This document shows, piece by piece, positions 17,778 to 26,444 of a DNA stretch of 35,724 nucleotides (positions within the stretch are counted from its first letter, which is position 1; every line of letters begins with the position of its first letter). The DNA is taken from contig CALMEI010000069.1 of NCBI GenBank assembly GCA_937863225.1, positions 1 through 35,724 on the forward strand, in the 5' to 3' direction. The notes under the pieces were generated by a model. It saw nothing but the letters and a program-made list of their open reading frames with translations. It made no database searches and was not told the DNA's origin. Made by a program: the position numbers and the translations under genes. The DNA is from an uncultured Polaromonas sp. GTDB lineage: Bacteria > Pseudomonadota > Gammaproteobacteria > Burkholderiales > Burkholderiaceae_C.

Positions 17778-18842
17778 ATGACAGGCATGAAACGCAAACG
17801 AGCCACTGAAAAATCAAAACACTTTGCAGTGATTGGTGCGGGTATCGCCGGCATTGCCTGTGCCCGAACCTTGGTGCAAGCCGGTCACAAAGTGACTGTC
17901 TTCGAAAAAAGCCATTCCGTGGGCGGCCGCATGAGCACGCGCAGCTCACCATTTGGTGGTTTTGACCATGGGGCGCAGTACTTTACTGTGCGTGATCCGC
18001 GCTTTGCCAAAGCACTTGAAACAGCGAAAGGCGTGGTTAAAGCGTGGAGTGCCAATGCGGTGCGTGTGTTGGACGAGCATGGACGTGTTACTGCCGCCGG
18101 TTTGCCAGTGAATGAACCACATTTTGTGGCGGCACTTGGTATGAATGCCTTGGTTCAACATTGGTCTGGGCCGATCAATGCAAATATTCAACTTGCTAGC
18201 AAAGTCACCCACATTTCACGCAATGCGAAAACCCCTCATTTATGGCAATTGAGCGTCAATGATGCTGATGGCAAGCAACGAATTGCAACAGGCTTTGATG
18301 CCGTATTGTTGGCCATGCCCAGCGAGCAAGCACATGGATTGTTGCAAATCTCAAATGTGGCCAACCATTTGGTCAAAGCTATTCGCAAAGTCAGTGTGGC
18401 TCCGTGTTGGACATTGATGTTGGCATTTCCAAATGCCATGCAAGCTAATATGACTTATCTAGGACCGCAGTGGAATGCGGCTCGCAGTTCGCACCATCGT
18501 ATTTCTTGGCTGGCCCGTGAGTCTTCAAAGCCGGGCCGCACAACAGTGGAGCGCTGGACCGTGCAAGCAAGTCCTGCATGGTCGGCCGAACATTTGGAAG
18601 ACGCACCACAACGTGTGCAAGACAAATTGATCAAAGCGTTTTCAGAAGTGACAGGCATTCGCGCCACAGCGGCACATGCCGATGTGCACCGCTGGCGCTA
18701 TGCGCAAACCACACTGGCATTGGGTAAATCACATTTGTGGGACGCTGAGGCAGGCATAGGCGTATGTGGTGATTGGTGCATTGGCCACAGAGTGGAAGAT
18801 GCTTTTGTATCTGGACTCGAGCTGGCACTAGACGTTTTGTAA
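17778..18842 (+). CDS. FAD/NAD(P)-dependent amine-oxidase-like oxidoreductase (renalase-like)
   Basis: A 354-residue flavoprotein. The N-terminal Rossmann motif [13 protein letters not shown] at about 22-34 is followed by [15 protein letters not shown], the second FAD contact typical of the amine oxidase/renalase group. [12 protein letters not shown] matches the conserved segment after it, and the C-terminal [19 protein letters not shown] is the usual FAD-binding end. Substrate unknown. ATG start at 17778 with a gagga Shine-Dalgarno 12 bases upstream; a second in-frame ATG lies three codons later. gluQ follows after 4 bp. Confidence 0.88.
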   Translation: MTGMKRKRATEKSKHFAVIGAGIAGIACARTLVQAGHKVTVFEKSHSVGGRMSTRSSPFGGFDHGAQYFTVRDPRFAKALETAKGVVKAWSANAVRVLDEHGRVTAAGLPVNEPHFVAALGMNALVQHWSGPINANIQLASKVTHISRNAKTPHLWQLSVNDADGKQRIATGFDAVLLAMPSEQAHGLLQISNVANHLVKAIRKVSVAPCWTLMLAFPNAMQANMTYLGPQWNAARSSHHRISWLARESSKPGRTTVERWTVQASPAWSAEHLEDAPQRVQDKLIKAFSEVTGIRATAAHADVHRWRYAQTTLALGKSHLWDAEAGIGVCGDWCIGHRVEDAFVSGLELALDVL

Positions 18843-18846
18843 GACT

Positions 18847-19827
18847 GTGGCGAAACAACTTCCCGATGAGCCGACTCTTGGGAAGTTAGCCCCCTTTAGC
18901 GGTCAGCGCAGTGCACACAGCGACAAGCATGGGGGCGTTATTTACAGAGGTCGTTTCGCACCATCACCCACAGGCCCGCTGCATGCGGGGTCTTTGGTGG
19001 CGGCGCTGGCCAGTTATTTGGATGCGAAAACACACAACGGTCAATGGCTCATTCGCATTGAAGATACCGATACACCGCGCTGCATAGCGGGCATGGATCA
19101 AGTCATTTTGCAGCAACTTGCAGCATTGGGCTTGCACTCAGATGAGGCGCCTGTATACCAATCCGAACGCAGCGATTTGTACCAAGCGGCTTTGGATTGT
19201 TTGATTGCAGAAGAAAAAGTTTTCCCTTGTAGTTGCTCACGCAAAGATGTGGCAGAAGCGATTGCCAAAGCCAACCCATCAGCCAACCCACAGAATTTGC
19301 GTCATGGTGAATTGGTTTACCCAGGCACATGTCGGCATGGCATGACGCAGCCACTTGAGCCGGGCGCGCAACCATCATGGCGTTTTGTGACAGAGGGCGA
19401 TGTCAAACAGCAAATTGGTGACTTTGTACTGAAGCGTGCCGATGGTTGCTTCACATACCAAATGGCCGTGGTGGTGGACGATGCACTGCAAGGCATTACC
19501 CACGTGGTGCGCGGTGCCGATTTGTTGGACAACACACCGCGTCAAATCGCATTGCAACAGGCATTGGGCTATGCAACACCGCAGTATTTACACACACCAT
19601 TGGTGAAAGCGCCAGATGGCGAAAAACTGTCTAAACAAAACGGTGCGCAAGCGCTGGACGTGTCAAATCCCATGCGTGCGCTCAATGCCGCTGCGCATGT
19701 CTTGGGTTTAAGTCAACAAACGGGTCATATTCAAAATGCTTTAGAGGCGTGGACGGCTGAATGGGCGCAACACCGTGGTGCTGCGTTTTGCCATGGTGCA
19801 GCGCTTTACAATAGCCCACGTGAATGA
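18847..19827 (+). CDS. gluQ: Glutamyl-Q tRNA(Asp) synthetase with repeat-encoded N-terminus
   Basis: Adds glutamate to the queuosine at position 34 of tRNA-Asp; a shortened relative of glutamyl-tRNA synthetase. Motifs: [14 protein letters not shown] (HIGH equivalent), zinc ligands CSC then YPGTC, a [10 protein letters not shown] block, and EKLSKQNGA (KMSKS equivalent). At 326 residues it is longer than usual. The extra N-terminus (about residues 8-31) is encoded by repeat copy C1. An in-frame stop lies just upstream (18829-18831), and the GTG at 18847 is the only ATG/GTG/TTG in frame before the conserved core; an ATT at 18940 would be the only later candidate. Overlaps the likely upstream range of trmB. 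Confidence 0.93.
   Translation: MAKQLPDEPTLGKLAPFSGQRSAHSDKHGGVIYRGRFAPSPTGPLHAGSLVAALASYLDAKTHNGQWLIRIEDTDTPRCIAGMDQVILQQLAALGLHSDEAPVYQSERSDLYQAALDCLIAEEKVFPCSCSRKDVAEAIAKANPSANPQNLRHGELVYPGTCRHGMTQPLEPGAQPSWRFVTEGDVKQQIGDFVLKRADGCFTYQMAVVVDDALQGITHVVRGADLLDNTPRQIALQQALGYATPQYLHTPLVKAPDGEKLSKQNGAQALDVSNPMRALNAAAHVLGLSQQTGHIQNALEAWTAEWAQHRGAAFCHGAALYNSPRE
18868..18937 (+). repeat. Interspersed repeat family C, copy C1, at the 5' end of gluQ
   Basis: About 70 bp beginning gagccgactcttgggaag, then ttagccccctttagc and ending gcgacaagcatgggggcg. It aligns throughout with copy C2 at trmB. I recall repeats of this kind (ttagccccc...ggggggcagc...) as common between genes in Comamonadaceae. Here it is read as EPTLGKLAP...HGG at the start of gluQ. 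Confidence 0.72.
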
Positions 19828-19885
19828 CAACAATTTAACCCCATCTAAAAAACAGGCCAGTGGCAAGCCGTTAGAATTTTCCGCA

Positions 19886-19954
19886 GAGCCGCCTCAAGGA
19901 AAATTAGCCCCCATGGGGGGCAGCAAAGTACACGAAGTGACAAGCGTGGTGGCA
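19886..19954 (+). repeat. Interspersed repeat family C, copy C2, at the 5' end of trmB
   Basis: About 69 bp: gagccgcctcaaggaaaa, ttagcccccatggggggc, then cacgaagtgacaagcgtgg. It aligns with copy C1. Its translation in the trmB frame, [14 protein letters not shown], is in the same register as [14 protein letters not shown] in gluQ. It contains the ATG at 19913 that best fits as the trmB start. Confidence 0.72.
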
Positions 19955-20728
19955 GTACCCCACCTGAAGACCATCAAAAGCTTTGTGCGGCGCGCAGGGC
20001 GCATCACGACGGGGCAAAGTAAAGCATTCGAAGACTTGGGTGAACAGTTTTTATGGGCTTACGATGATCAAGTTAATTTGATTGACGCTATAAATAATAT
20101 AGCACATCAGGCAATAAATACGCCGGATACAGCCAAAAATGACCATATTTCTGTGGCAAATGGGGTGCGGCCAATCATATTTGAGATTGGCTTCGGTATG
20201 GGCGAGGCCACAGCGCACATTGCTGCTTTGTTGCCGCAAACGCGCTTCATTGCCTGCGAAGTGCACCAACCCGGCGTGGGCGCTTTGCTCAAACGCATTG
20301 GTGAGAGTTTGGACACCCCACACCCCATTGACAACATTCGCATCATCTCGCACGATGCGGTTGAGGTGATTGACAACATGTTGCCGATCAACAGCCTAGA
20401 TGGTGTGCACATTTTTTTTCCAGACCCATGGCACAAAAAGCGTCACAACAAGCGCAGGTTGATTCAGCCGCCTTTGATAGCCAAACTGGCTGCGCGATTG
20501 AAAGTCGGTGGCTATATTCACTGCGCCACCGATTGGCAGCCCTATGCCGAGCAAATTTTGGAAGTGATGCGTGCCGAACCGCTTTTGAAAAATCGTGCTG
20601 ACCCCATTGCCGATGCCGATTTGGCAGGCTATTCGCGTAAGCCGAATTACCGCCCACTGACCAAGTTTGAAAACCGAGGCATCAAGCTGGGGCATGGTGT
20701 GTGGGATGTTGTCTTTGAACGCATTTGA
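19913..20728 (+). CDS. trmB: tRNA (guanine-N7-)-methyltransferase TrmB with a repeat-derived insertion
   Basis: Methylates G46 of tRNA with SAM. Motifs: [14 protein letters not shown] near the N-terminus, SAM-binding [44 protein letters not shown], and [16 protein letters not shown]. The frame is open back to 19775; GTG 19820 would overlap gluQ by 8 bp. I prefer ATG 19913, because it puts about 24 residues before SFVRR, as in E. coli, and lies after an aagga. About 20 extra residues between the GQ motif and EIGFG coincide with repeat copy A3. With this start the protein has 271 residues. The start also falls inside repeat C2, so the repeat may supply both ribosome site and start codon. Confidence 0.93.
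   Translation: MGGSKVHEVTSVVAVPHLKTIKSFVRRAGRITTGQSKAFEDLGEQFLWAYDDQVNLIDAINNIAHQAINTPDTAKNDHISVANGVRPIIFEIGFGMGEATAHIAALLPQTRFIACEVHQPGVGALLKRIGESLDTPHPIDNIRIISHDAVEVIDNMLPINSLDGVHIFFPDPWHKKRHNKRRLIQPPLIAKLAARLKVGGYIHCATDWQPYAEQILEVMRAEPLLKNRADPIADADLAGYSRKPNYRPLTKFENRGIKLGHGVWDVVFERI
20087..20135 (+). repeat. Interspersed repeat family A, copy A3, in frame inside trmB
   Basis: gctataaataatatagc inverted repeat, then catcaggcaataaatacgcc and ggatacagcca. Only the frame used by trmB is free of stops on this strand (tgc tat aaa taa and cta taa stop the other two). It encodes [17 protein letters not shown], absent from ordinary TrmB. Confidence 0.87.
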
Positions 20729-21383
20729 CTTGGTCTATGAGGATGATGTGCTGTTGGTTTTCAATAAACCAAGCGGTTTGTTGTCTGTGCCAGGCAAAGG
20801 TCCTGAAAAAGCAGATTGCTTACGCACACGTGTGCAACAGGTTTATCCCGAAGCTTTAACGGTGCACCGATTGGACATGTCCACATCGGGTCTGTTGCTG
20901 ATGGCACGCAATGCTGAAATACACCGAACTTTGAGCATCGCTTTCGCCAACCGCGATGTGCACAAACGCTATGTTGCCGTGGTCAATGCATGTGTGACCA
21001 ACGATGCTGCTGATACAAATGCTGAGGATGCATCAAGCTGGCGCTTGATTGATTTGCCCATCGCCACAGATTGGGTCAACCGCCCATTGATGAAAATTGA
21101 CAAACTGGAAGGCAAATCCAGTCAAACCCACTACCGCGTCATTAAGTATGACGCCGCCAATGATTGCACGCACTTGGAACTGGCACCTGTTACGGGTAGA
21201 ACGCACCAGTTGCGATTGCATTTGCAAGCCATTGGGCACTCGATTTTGGGTGATCATTTGTATGCCACAGCAGAGGTCCAAGCCAAATCAACACGTTTGA
21301 TGCTGCATGCAAGTCGGTTGTCATTGAAGCATCCTGTAACGGGCATGCCGATGGACTGGTGTTTAAGCAATCCGTTCAATTAA
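20706..21383 (+). CDS. rluA: RluA-family pseudouridine synthase
   Basis: Isomerises uridine in rRNA and/or tRNA; the closest remembered match is E. coli RluA (23S U746 and tRNA U32). Motifs: [13 protein letters not shown], catalytic [15 protein letters not shown] (the Asp after RL), a [12 protein letters not shown] segment very like RluA, and [22 protein letters not shown]. No S4 domain, and length (225) fits RluA. The ATG at 20706 overlaps the end of trmB by 23 bp; an upstream in-frame ATG at 20667 would overlap further. Transcription with gluQ and trmB is likely. Confidence 0.88.
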   Translation: MLSLNAFDLVYEDDVLLVFNKPSGLLSVPGKGPEKADCLRTRVQQVYPEALTVHRLDMSTSGLLLMARNAEIHRTLSIAFANRDVHKRYVAVVNACVTNDAADTNAEDASSWRLIDLPIATDWVNRPLMKIDKLEGKSSQTHYRVIKYDAANDCTHLELAPVTGRTHQLRLHLQAIGHSILGDHLYATAEVQAKSTRLMLHASRLSLKHPVTGMPMDWCLSNPFN

Positions 21384-21504
21384 ATCAATACAGGTGAGGT
21401 TTCAGTGCAGCACCCACGTTAAGCTGGTTTTCAGATTTCTGTGTTGAACTTTAACGGTTCTGGCATGTCACAATCTTCAGTGACGCCGCTAACTGAATGA
21501 GATC

Positions 21505-22425
21505 ATGACCATGAATTACCGCATTTTTCAACGCCTTTCAAAACACCTTTCGCATCGCCTTTTTATACTGCCACTGTTGTCGCTGCTGTTGGCTGCGATG
21601 GCAGGCTGCGCTGACAGTGACAAAAGCAGCACCTCAGATTACACCCAGCTCATCGTCTTTGGCGCCAGTTTGTCGGACAACGGCAATGCCGACAATTTGG
21701 TTCCGGGACTGCATCCGGGGGCACCCTATTACCCAGGGCGTGCGTCCAATGGTTTATTGTGGATTGATGAGTTTGCTGCGCAATTGGGCAATTCGGTCAA
21801 ACCATTTATCAAAGGTGGTAGTAACTATGCGGTGGGTGGTGCACGCACTTGCGGCATAACTGGCACCAGTGTGCACCCTTTGGACATGTGCGAGCAAGTA
21901 TCGGTGTATTTGGCACAAGTGAATGGCAAAGCGGATGCAAATGCTTTGTATGTGGTGGATACCACGGCGGTGGGTAATAATATTTTTGGTGTCGTCAACA
22001 ATGGCTTGTCGCACAGCGCCATCACGGATGATGCGCCAGCAGACATTCGCCGATTGATGGACAAACTGTACATCGCAGGTGCACGAAAGTTTTTAGTTAA
22101 CAACTTGCCGAATGTAGGCGATACACCCAAAGGTCGAAATTCGACAGCGTCGTCGACCATCACCAGCTTGTCGAATCAATTCGGTGCGGCATTGGAAAAC
22201 GAACTCAACAGTTTCAGAAGTTCTCGTATAGGTACCAGCATCAAAATAGCCGATTTCAAATCAACCGTCAGTAGCGCAGTTGGTTTTAGCAACACCACCG
22301 ATGCGTGTTATGTAGAAGGCGCCGGGGTGTGTGCCAACCCCGATAGTTACGTTTATTGGGACAATTTACACCCTACTGCAGCCATGGGTCGAAGTTTGGC
22401 ACAAGCGGCTTTGAATGCGCTGTAA
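21505..22425 (+). CDS. GDSL/SGNH-family lipase or esterase, probable lipoprotein
   Basis: A 306-residue secreted hydrolase. A signal sequence is visible (hydrophobic LFILPLLSLLLAAMAG followed by Cys at about 35), so lipidation at that Cys is likely though the lipobox is only fair. Block I is VFGASLSDNGN, where many members have FGDSLSD, with the nucleophile Ser retained. GGSNYAVGGART matches block II, and WDNLHPTAAMG carries the C-terminal catalytic Asp and His. Related betaproteobacterial proteins are annotated as lipases or acylhydrolases. 121 bp separate it from the rluA-like gene. Substrate unknown. Confidence 0.88.
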   Translation: MTMNYRIFQRLSKHLSHRLFILPLLSLLLAAMAGCADSDKSSTSDYTQLIVFGASLSDNGNADNLVPGLHPGAPYYPGRASNGLLWIDEFAAQLGNSVKPFIKGGSNYAVGGARTCGITGTSVHPLDMCEQVSVYLAQVNGKADANALYVVDTTAVGNNIFGVVNNGLSHSAITDDAPADIRRLMDKLYIAGARKFLVNNLPNVGDTPKGRNSTASSTITSLSNQFGAALENELNSFRSSRIGTSIKIADFKSTVSSAVGFSNTTDACYVEGAGVCANPDSYVYWDNLHPTAAMGRSLAQAALNAL

Positions 22426-22468
22426 TGTCACTTTGCGCCCGGATTGAAGCAACATTGAGTCAACCATT

Positions 22469-22876
22469 TTGCTCACCCTACACGAGTCTGAAGTCAGCCT
22501 GAGCGCCATCCGTGCGCAAGGTGCTGGTGGGCAAAATGTCAACAAAGTCTCTAGCGCCATTCATTTGCGCTTTGACATTGCGGCTTCGTCTTTACCAGAC
22601 GACGTTAAAAGCCGGCTGCTGGCATTGAACGACAATCGCATCACCAAAGCGGGTGAAGTCATTATTAAAGCCCAACAGCACCGTACGCAGGAAATGAATC
22701 GCCTGGACGCCATGATGCGCTTGCATGAGTTGCTGGCAACCGTCGAATACGCACCCAAAATTCGCAAACCCACCAAACCCAGTCATGCGGCAAAATTGAA
22801 ACGGTTGAACAGCAAAAGTCTGCGATCAGATGTCAAGGCAATGCGCACTAAAGTCGGGCGTTTCACGGGGGAATAG
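22469..22876 (+). CDS. arfB: Peptidyl-tRNA hydrolase / ribosome rescue factor ArfB
   Basis: Releases stalled ribosomes lacking a stop codon (YaeJ/ArfB). It has the RF1-like catalytic motif AQGAGGQNVNKVSSAIHLRFD near residues 15-35 and the basic C-terminal tail (PTKPSHAAKLKRL...KSLRSDVKAMRTK) that enters the mRNA channel. 135 residues, normal for the family. No ATG or GTG suits the start; TTG at 22469 gives the usual distance to SEVxLSAIRAQG. Lies 43 bp after the GDSL gene. Confidence 0.93.
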   Translation: MLTLHESEVSLSAIRAQGAGGQNVNKVSSAIHLRFDIAASSLPDDVKSRLLALNDNRITKAGEVIIKAQQHRTQEMNRLDAMMRLHELLATVEYAPKIRKPTKPSHAAKLKRLNSKSLRSDVKAMRTKVGRFTGE

Positions 22877-22981
22877 GGCTTCAATTATCATAGCCCTTTG
22901 CCTATCAGCAGGCTTGAACCAACAAACCGGTCTACTGGCCGTTTTGTTTTTATGACTCTACCAATCCCTGAAAGTGTTTTC

Positions 22982-23620
22982 ATGACTGATTTAATCAGCA
23001 ATTTGCAATGGCGTTATGCCACAAAAAAAATGCGCCCAACCAAGCCTGTTCCAGCAGATAAAGTGGCACGCATTGTGGAAGCTGTTCGCCTCAGCCCCAG
23101 TGCCAACGGCTTGCAGCCCTACCAAGTGATTGTGGTGAGCAACAAAGCCGTTCTAGAAAAACTCAAAGTGGCGGCAAACGGGCAATCACAAATCACTGAC
23201 GGTTCACATCTTTTGGTTTTCGCAGCATGGGACAACTACACACCAGAGCGCATCAATCACTTTTTTGATTTGGCCATACAGGTGCGCGGCGGTGGCGATG
23301 CGGCTTGGGAGAATTATCGTCAACAGTTGATCAAAAATTTTGGCCAGCGCGATGCCAAGGTCAATTTTGAACATGCGGCCCGCCAAGCGTTTTTAGGTTT
23401 AGGGGTGGCTTTGGTGGCTGCCGCCGAAGAAAGAGTTGACAGCACGCCAATGGAGGGGTTTAACGCACAATCCGTAGACGAAATTTTGAATTTGTCAGAC
23501 AAAGGACTAAAGAGCGTGGCCATCATGCCATTGGGCTATCGCGATGAAGCCAATGACTGGTTACTCAAGCAAGACAAGGTCCGCCGGTCAAGCGAAATGT
23601 TTGTGATTAATGTGCTGTAA
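22982..23620 (+). CDS. NAD(P)H-dependent nitroreductase-family oxidoreductase
   Basis: A 212-residue FMN enzyme of the nitroreductase fold (NfsB-like). LQWRYATKKMRPTKPVP at the N-terminus, RLSPSANGLQPYQVIVV (FMN-binding block) and a C-terminal IMPLGYRDEANDWLLKQDKVRR are characteristic. Start chosen at ATG 22982, preceded by a gaaag Shine-Dalgarno; the frame is open to 22898 but the added residues are not family-like. Natural substrate unknown. Confidence 0.88.
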   Translation: MTDLISNLQWRYATKKMRPTKPVPADKVARIVEAVRLSPSANGLQPYQVIVVSNKAVLEKLKVAANGQSQITDGSHLLVFAAWDNYTPERINHFFDLAIQVRGGGDAAWENYRQQLIKNFGQRDAKVNFEHAARQAFLGLGVALVAAAEERVDSTPMEGFNAQSVDEILNLSDKGLKSVAIMPLGYRDEANDWLLKQDKVRRSSEMFVINVL

Positions 23621-23631
23621 AGCAACACATT

Positions 23632-23680
23632 TGCTATAAATAATATAGCAGTATAGGCAATAAATACGCCGAATACATGC
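23632..23680 (+). repeat. Interspersed repeat family A, copy A4 (intergenic)
   Basis: tgctataaataatatagca, then gtataggcaataaatacgcc and gaatacatgc. Lies 11 bases after the nitroreductase stop, in the 180-bp gap before ccoI. In the frame used by the coding copies it has a TAG where A2 and A3 have CAG. Confidence 0.87.
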
Positions 23681-23800
23681 TAATTATTCATATATTTTTG
23701 GCTGATTTGACTGTCAGACGGTATGCTCGTTTGATGTCTGTTGCTGCAACTTGATACAGGTCAGTACAAAGCTTGCTACTTTCAGGTATCCTAGAAGGCT

Positions 23801-26218
23801 ATGCCAAACGCCAGTCTTGAAAAACCAGTCAGTTCACTCTCTCTGAGCGATATGTTGCAGGGATTGGGCACACCCAATGCACGTGTAGGCGGTGCTGTGG
23901 ATTTGCGTGATGCAAACCATCCAACTGATCTCAAGGTGTTGGATGAAGCAGGCGAGTGGAGCGCTTTCAGCCGGCCCTATGCCAAACAAGATGGGTGCTG
24001 GGAATCGAATATCCAAATTGATGGCATGCATTGCGCGGCATGTTCTTTGACGATAGAGGAGGCACTCAATGCCGTGCCTGGTGTGCTGCAAGCCAATGTC
24101 AGCGCGGGAAGCCACAGAGCACGCGTGATTTGGTCGGAAAACGCCGCTAAACCATCGGACTGGATGCAGGCTGTGCAAGCAGTGGGATACCGTGCTGTTC
24201 CCGCCAACGATATTTTTGCCCGCGAACGCAGACTGGCCGAAGGTCGTCAATCGCTGTGGCAATTGTCCGTAGCCGGACTTTGCATGATGCAAGTCATGAT
24301 GTATGCCTATCCCACGTACAACGCCATGCCTGGCGACATGACGCAAGAAATGCTGAATTTGTTGCGCTGGGCATCTTGGGTGTTGACATTACCGGTGCTT
24401 ATTTTTTCGTGCGGACCATTCTTTAAAAATGCGTTGAAAGACATTGCACAGCGTCGTGTCAGCATGGATTTGCCAGTCGCCATTGGCATGGTCATCACAT
24501 TTGTGGTGAGCACCATGGGTACTTTTGATCCGCAGGGCATATTCGGCAAAGAGGTGTATTTTGATTCGCTCACCATGTTTGTGTTTTTCTTGCTGGCAGG
24601 GCGTTGGTTGGAGCTGCGTCTGCGCGACCGTACAGCTGGCGCTTTAGAAGCCTTGATGAACCGCATGCCGGACCAAGTTTCCCGCGTCAAGGCTGATGGC
24701 ACGGTTGAGCTGGTCGCTGTACGTCGTTTGCAGCGCAATGATGTGGTGCGCATTTTGCCTGGCGAAACACTGCCCGCTGATGGCACAGTGTTGAAGGGTG
24801 ATACCTTGGTTGATGAGGCCTTGCTAACGGGCGAATCACACCCGATCCACAGAAGCGTGGGATCAGCGGTCATCGCGGGCAGTCACAACCTGTCAAGCGT
24901 CATTGACATGCGAATTGACCATATCGGTGATCAAACCCGCTATGCGCAAATTGTGGCGTTGATGCAAAGTGCATCAACGTCTAAACCACCCATCGCCAAA
25001 CTGGCGGACCGAATTGCAAAGCCGTTTTTGATTGCCGTGCTATTTGCGGCCTTTTTAGCAGGTGCGTATTGGTGGCGACATGACCCCGGGCATGCCTTGA
25101 TGGTGGCCGCTTCGGTACTGATTGTGACCTGTCCCTGTGCATTGTCATTGGCCACACCAGCTGCGATGTTGGCAGCAGCAGGGGCCTTGGCCAAGCAAGG
25201 CGTGATGGTGCGCAATTTGAGTTCTTTTGAGGCGTTGGCAAAAGTGGACACCGTGGTGTTTGACAAAACAGGTACTTTGACGCGCGACGCCATGGTGTTA
25301 TCGCAAACCACTGTGCGTAACGGTGTTTCCCAACAGCAAGTACGCGCGTGGGCTGCGGCCTTGGCTCAAAATTCGTTGCATCCTGTATCCAAAGCTTTGG
25401 TCGCGGCAGCCAAAAACACAGCAGAACACCGCTTAGATTTGCAGGATGTCACTGAAGTGGCGGGGGGCGGTGTCATGGCCAGCGCGATGGTGCACGGGCA
25501 AACCGTGTTGCTGCGATTAGGCTCGGCTACTTTTTGCGATATCGCGCAAAGCCAACGTTCGAGGTCTAATCAAGTACAAGCTTATTTGGCAGATGACCAA
25601 GGATGGCTGGCCACTTTTGATTTGATTGAAGATGTGCGCGAAGATGCACAAAAAACCGTCAAGGCATTGCAACTGGCAGGCATAACGGTCCATCTTTTGT
25701 CAGGCGATGGCGCACAAGCCGCTGCACGTGTGGCCCAGCAAGTCGGCATCAATGACTACCAAGGTGCCTGTACACCACAAGACAAATTGGCATTTTTGCA
25801 GCAACAAAAATCAGCAGGTCGCAAAGTCGCCGTGGTGGGCGATGGCTTAAACGATGGACCTATGCTGGCGGGTGCGCATGTGTCTTTTGCTTTTGGACAA
25901 GCCGTACCGCTGGCCCAAGCGCAGTCTGATTTTGTCGTTTTGGGCGGCAAATTGGAAGTGGTTGCACGGGCTGCCAACTTAGCTAAGGAAACTTTAAAAA
26001 TCGTGAAGCAAAACTTGTGGTGGGCTGCCATTTACAACGCGATTTGCGTGCCACTGGCCGTATTTGGCTGGTTGCCCGCTTGGTTGGCTGGTTTGGGAAT
26101 GGCGTTTAGCTCATTATTCGTGGTGCTTAATGCTTTGCGGCTATCGGCAGCAGATACACCCACCAGTACAATCGATGCACACTCAATTGGTGAAATCAAG
26201 CATTCTGAGGTGGATTAA
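23801..26218 (+). CDS. ccoI: Copper-transporting P1B-type ATPase CcoI (FixI)
   Basis: Inner-membrane copper exporter needed for cbb3 oxidase assembly. An N-terminal heavy-metal domain has GMHCAAC (residues 75-81), preceded by about 70 residues with no recognised motif. Transmembrane copper site CPC at 444-446 (TCPCALSLATP), phosphorylation motif DKTGT at about 488, TGES in the actuator domain and GDGLNDGPMLAGA before the last two helices. 805 residues, typical. Start is the ATG at 23801 with agaagg just upstream. The stop overlaps the ccoS start by one base (TAATG). A half-matching FNR-like sequence (ttgatacaggtcag, 23751-23764) lies upstream but I do not call it. Confidence 0.95.
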   Translation: MPNASLEKPVSSLSLSDMLQGLGTPNARVGGAVDLRDANHPTDLKVLDEAGEWSAFSRPYAKQDGCWESNIQIDGMHCAACSLTIEEALNAVPGVLQANVSAGSHRARVIWSENAAKPSDWMQAVQAVGYRAVPANDIFARERRLAEGRQSLWQLSVAGLCMMQVMMYAYPTYNAMPGDMTQEMLNLLRWASWVLTLPVLIFSCGPFFKNALKDIAQRRVSMDLPVAIGMVITFVVSTMGTFDPQGIFGKEVYFDSLTMFVFFLLAGRWLELRLRDRTAGALEALMNRMPDQVSRVKADGTVELVAVRRLQRNDVVRILPGETLPADGTVLKGDTLVDEALLTGESHPIHRSVGSAVIAGSHNLSSVIDMRIDHIGDQTRYAQIVALMQSASTSKPPIAKLADRIAKPFLIAVLFAAFLAGAYWWRHDPGHALMVAASVLIVTCPCALSLATPAAMLAAAGALAKQGVMVRNLSSFEALAKVDTVVFDKTGTLTRDAMVLSQTTVRNGVSQQQVRAWAAALAQNSLHPVSKALVAAAKNTAEHRLDLQDVTEVAGGGVMASAMVHGQTVLLRLGSATFCDIAQSQRSRSNQVQAYLADDQGWLATFDLIEDVREDAQKTVKALQLAGITVHLLSGDGAQAAARVAQQVGINDYQGACTPQDKLAFLQQQKSAGRKVAVVGDGLNDGPMLAGAHVSFAFGQAVPLAQAQSDFVVLGGKLEVVARAANLAKETLKIVKQNLWWAAIYNAICVPLAVFGWLPAWLAGLGMAFSSLFVVLNALRLSAADTPTSTIDAHSIGEIKHSEVD

Positions 26219-26355
26219 TGGAAATTCTGTATTTACTTATTCCATTGTCAGTGGTTCTGGTGTTTCTGATCTTGGCTGGCATTTGGTGGGCAATCAACAA
26301 AGGCCAGTTCGACGATGTTGAAGCCGAGGGAACCCGAATTCTGAAGGATTCGTAA
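26218..26355 (+). CDS. ccoS: cbb3-type oxidase assembly protein CcoS
   Basis: A 45-residue single-pass membrane protein: MEILYLLIPLSVVLVFL forms the helix, followed by GIWWAINKGQFDD, the CcoS hallmark, and an acidic/basic tail. CcoS is needed for cofactor maturation of cbb3 oxidase. Translationally coupled to ccoI (stop and start share one A). The FNR box of the ccoN promoter lies 16 bases after its stop. Confidence 0.93.
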   Translation: MEILYLLIPLSVVLVFLILAGIWWAINKGQFDDVEAEGTRILKDS

Positions 26356-26370
26356 GAATTCATCTCGCCA

Positions 26371-26384
26371 TTGATGTAAATCAA
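26371..26384 (+). promoter_or_regulatory. FNR box upstream of ccoN
   Basis: TTGATGTAAATCAA is a perfect match to the FNR consensus TTGAT-N4-ATCAA. Its centre (26377.5) is 41.5 bp before the transcription start expected from the -10 element at 26407-26412, the classic position for an activating FNR site. The fnr gene is 6 kb downstream in this window. Confidence 0.9.
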
Positions 26385-26406
26385 GTCATCCAAGGGTTTG
26401 CCCTCG

Positions 26407-26412
26407 GATAAT
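26407..26412 (+). promoter_or_regulatory. -10 element of the ccoN promoter
   Basis: gataat, five of six bases of TATAAT. With +1 near 26419 it places the upstream FNR box at -41.5 and leaves a 26-base leader to the ccoN ATG. No -35 match is needed at an FNR-activated promoter. Confidence 0.65.
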
Positions 26413-26444
26413 CTGCCCGTGATTAACAAAAACAAGAGGTGAAA

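Noticed and set aside
23751-23764. Possible FNR box (ttgatacaggtcag) upstream of ccoI
   Set aside because: Only one half site is good; activation from -41.5 would put the transcript start at about 23799, after the likely ribosome site agaagg, so it does not make sense as an activating site.
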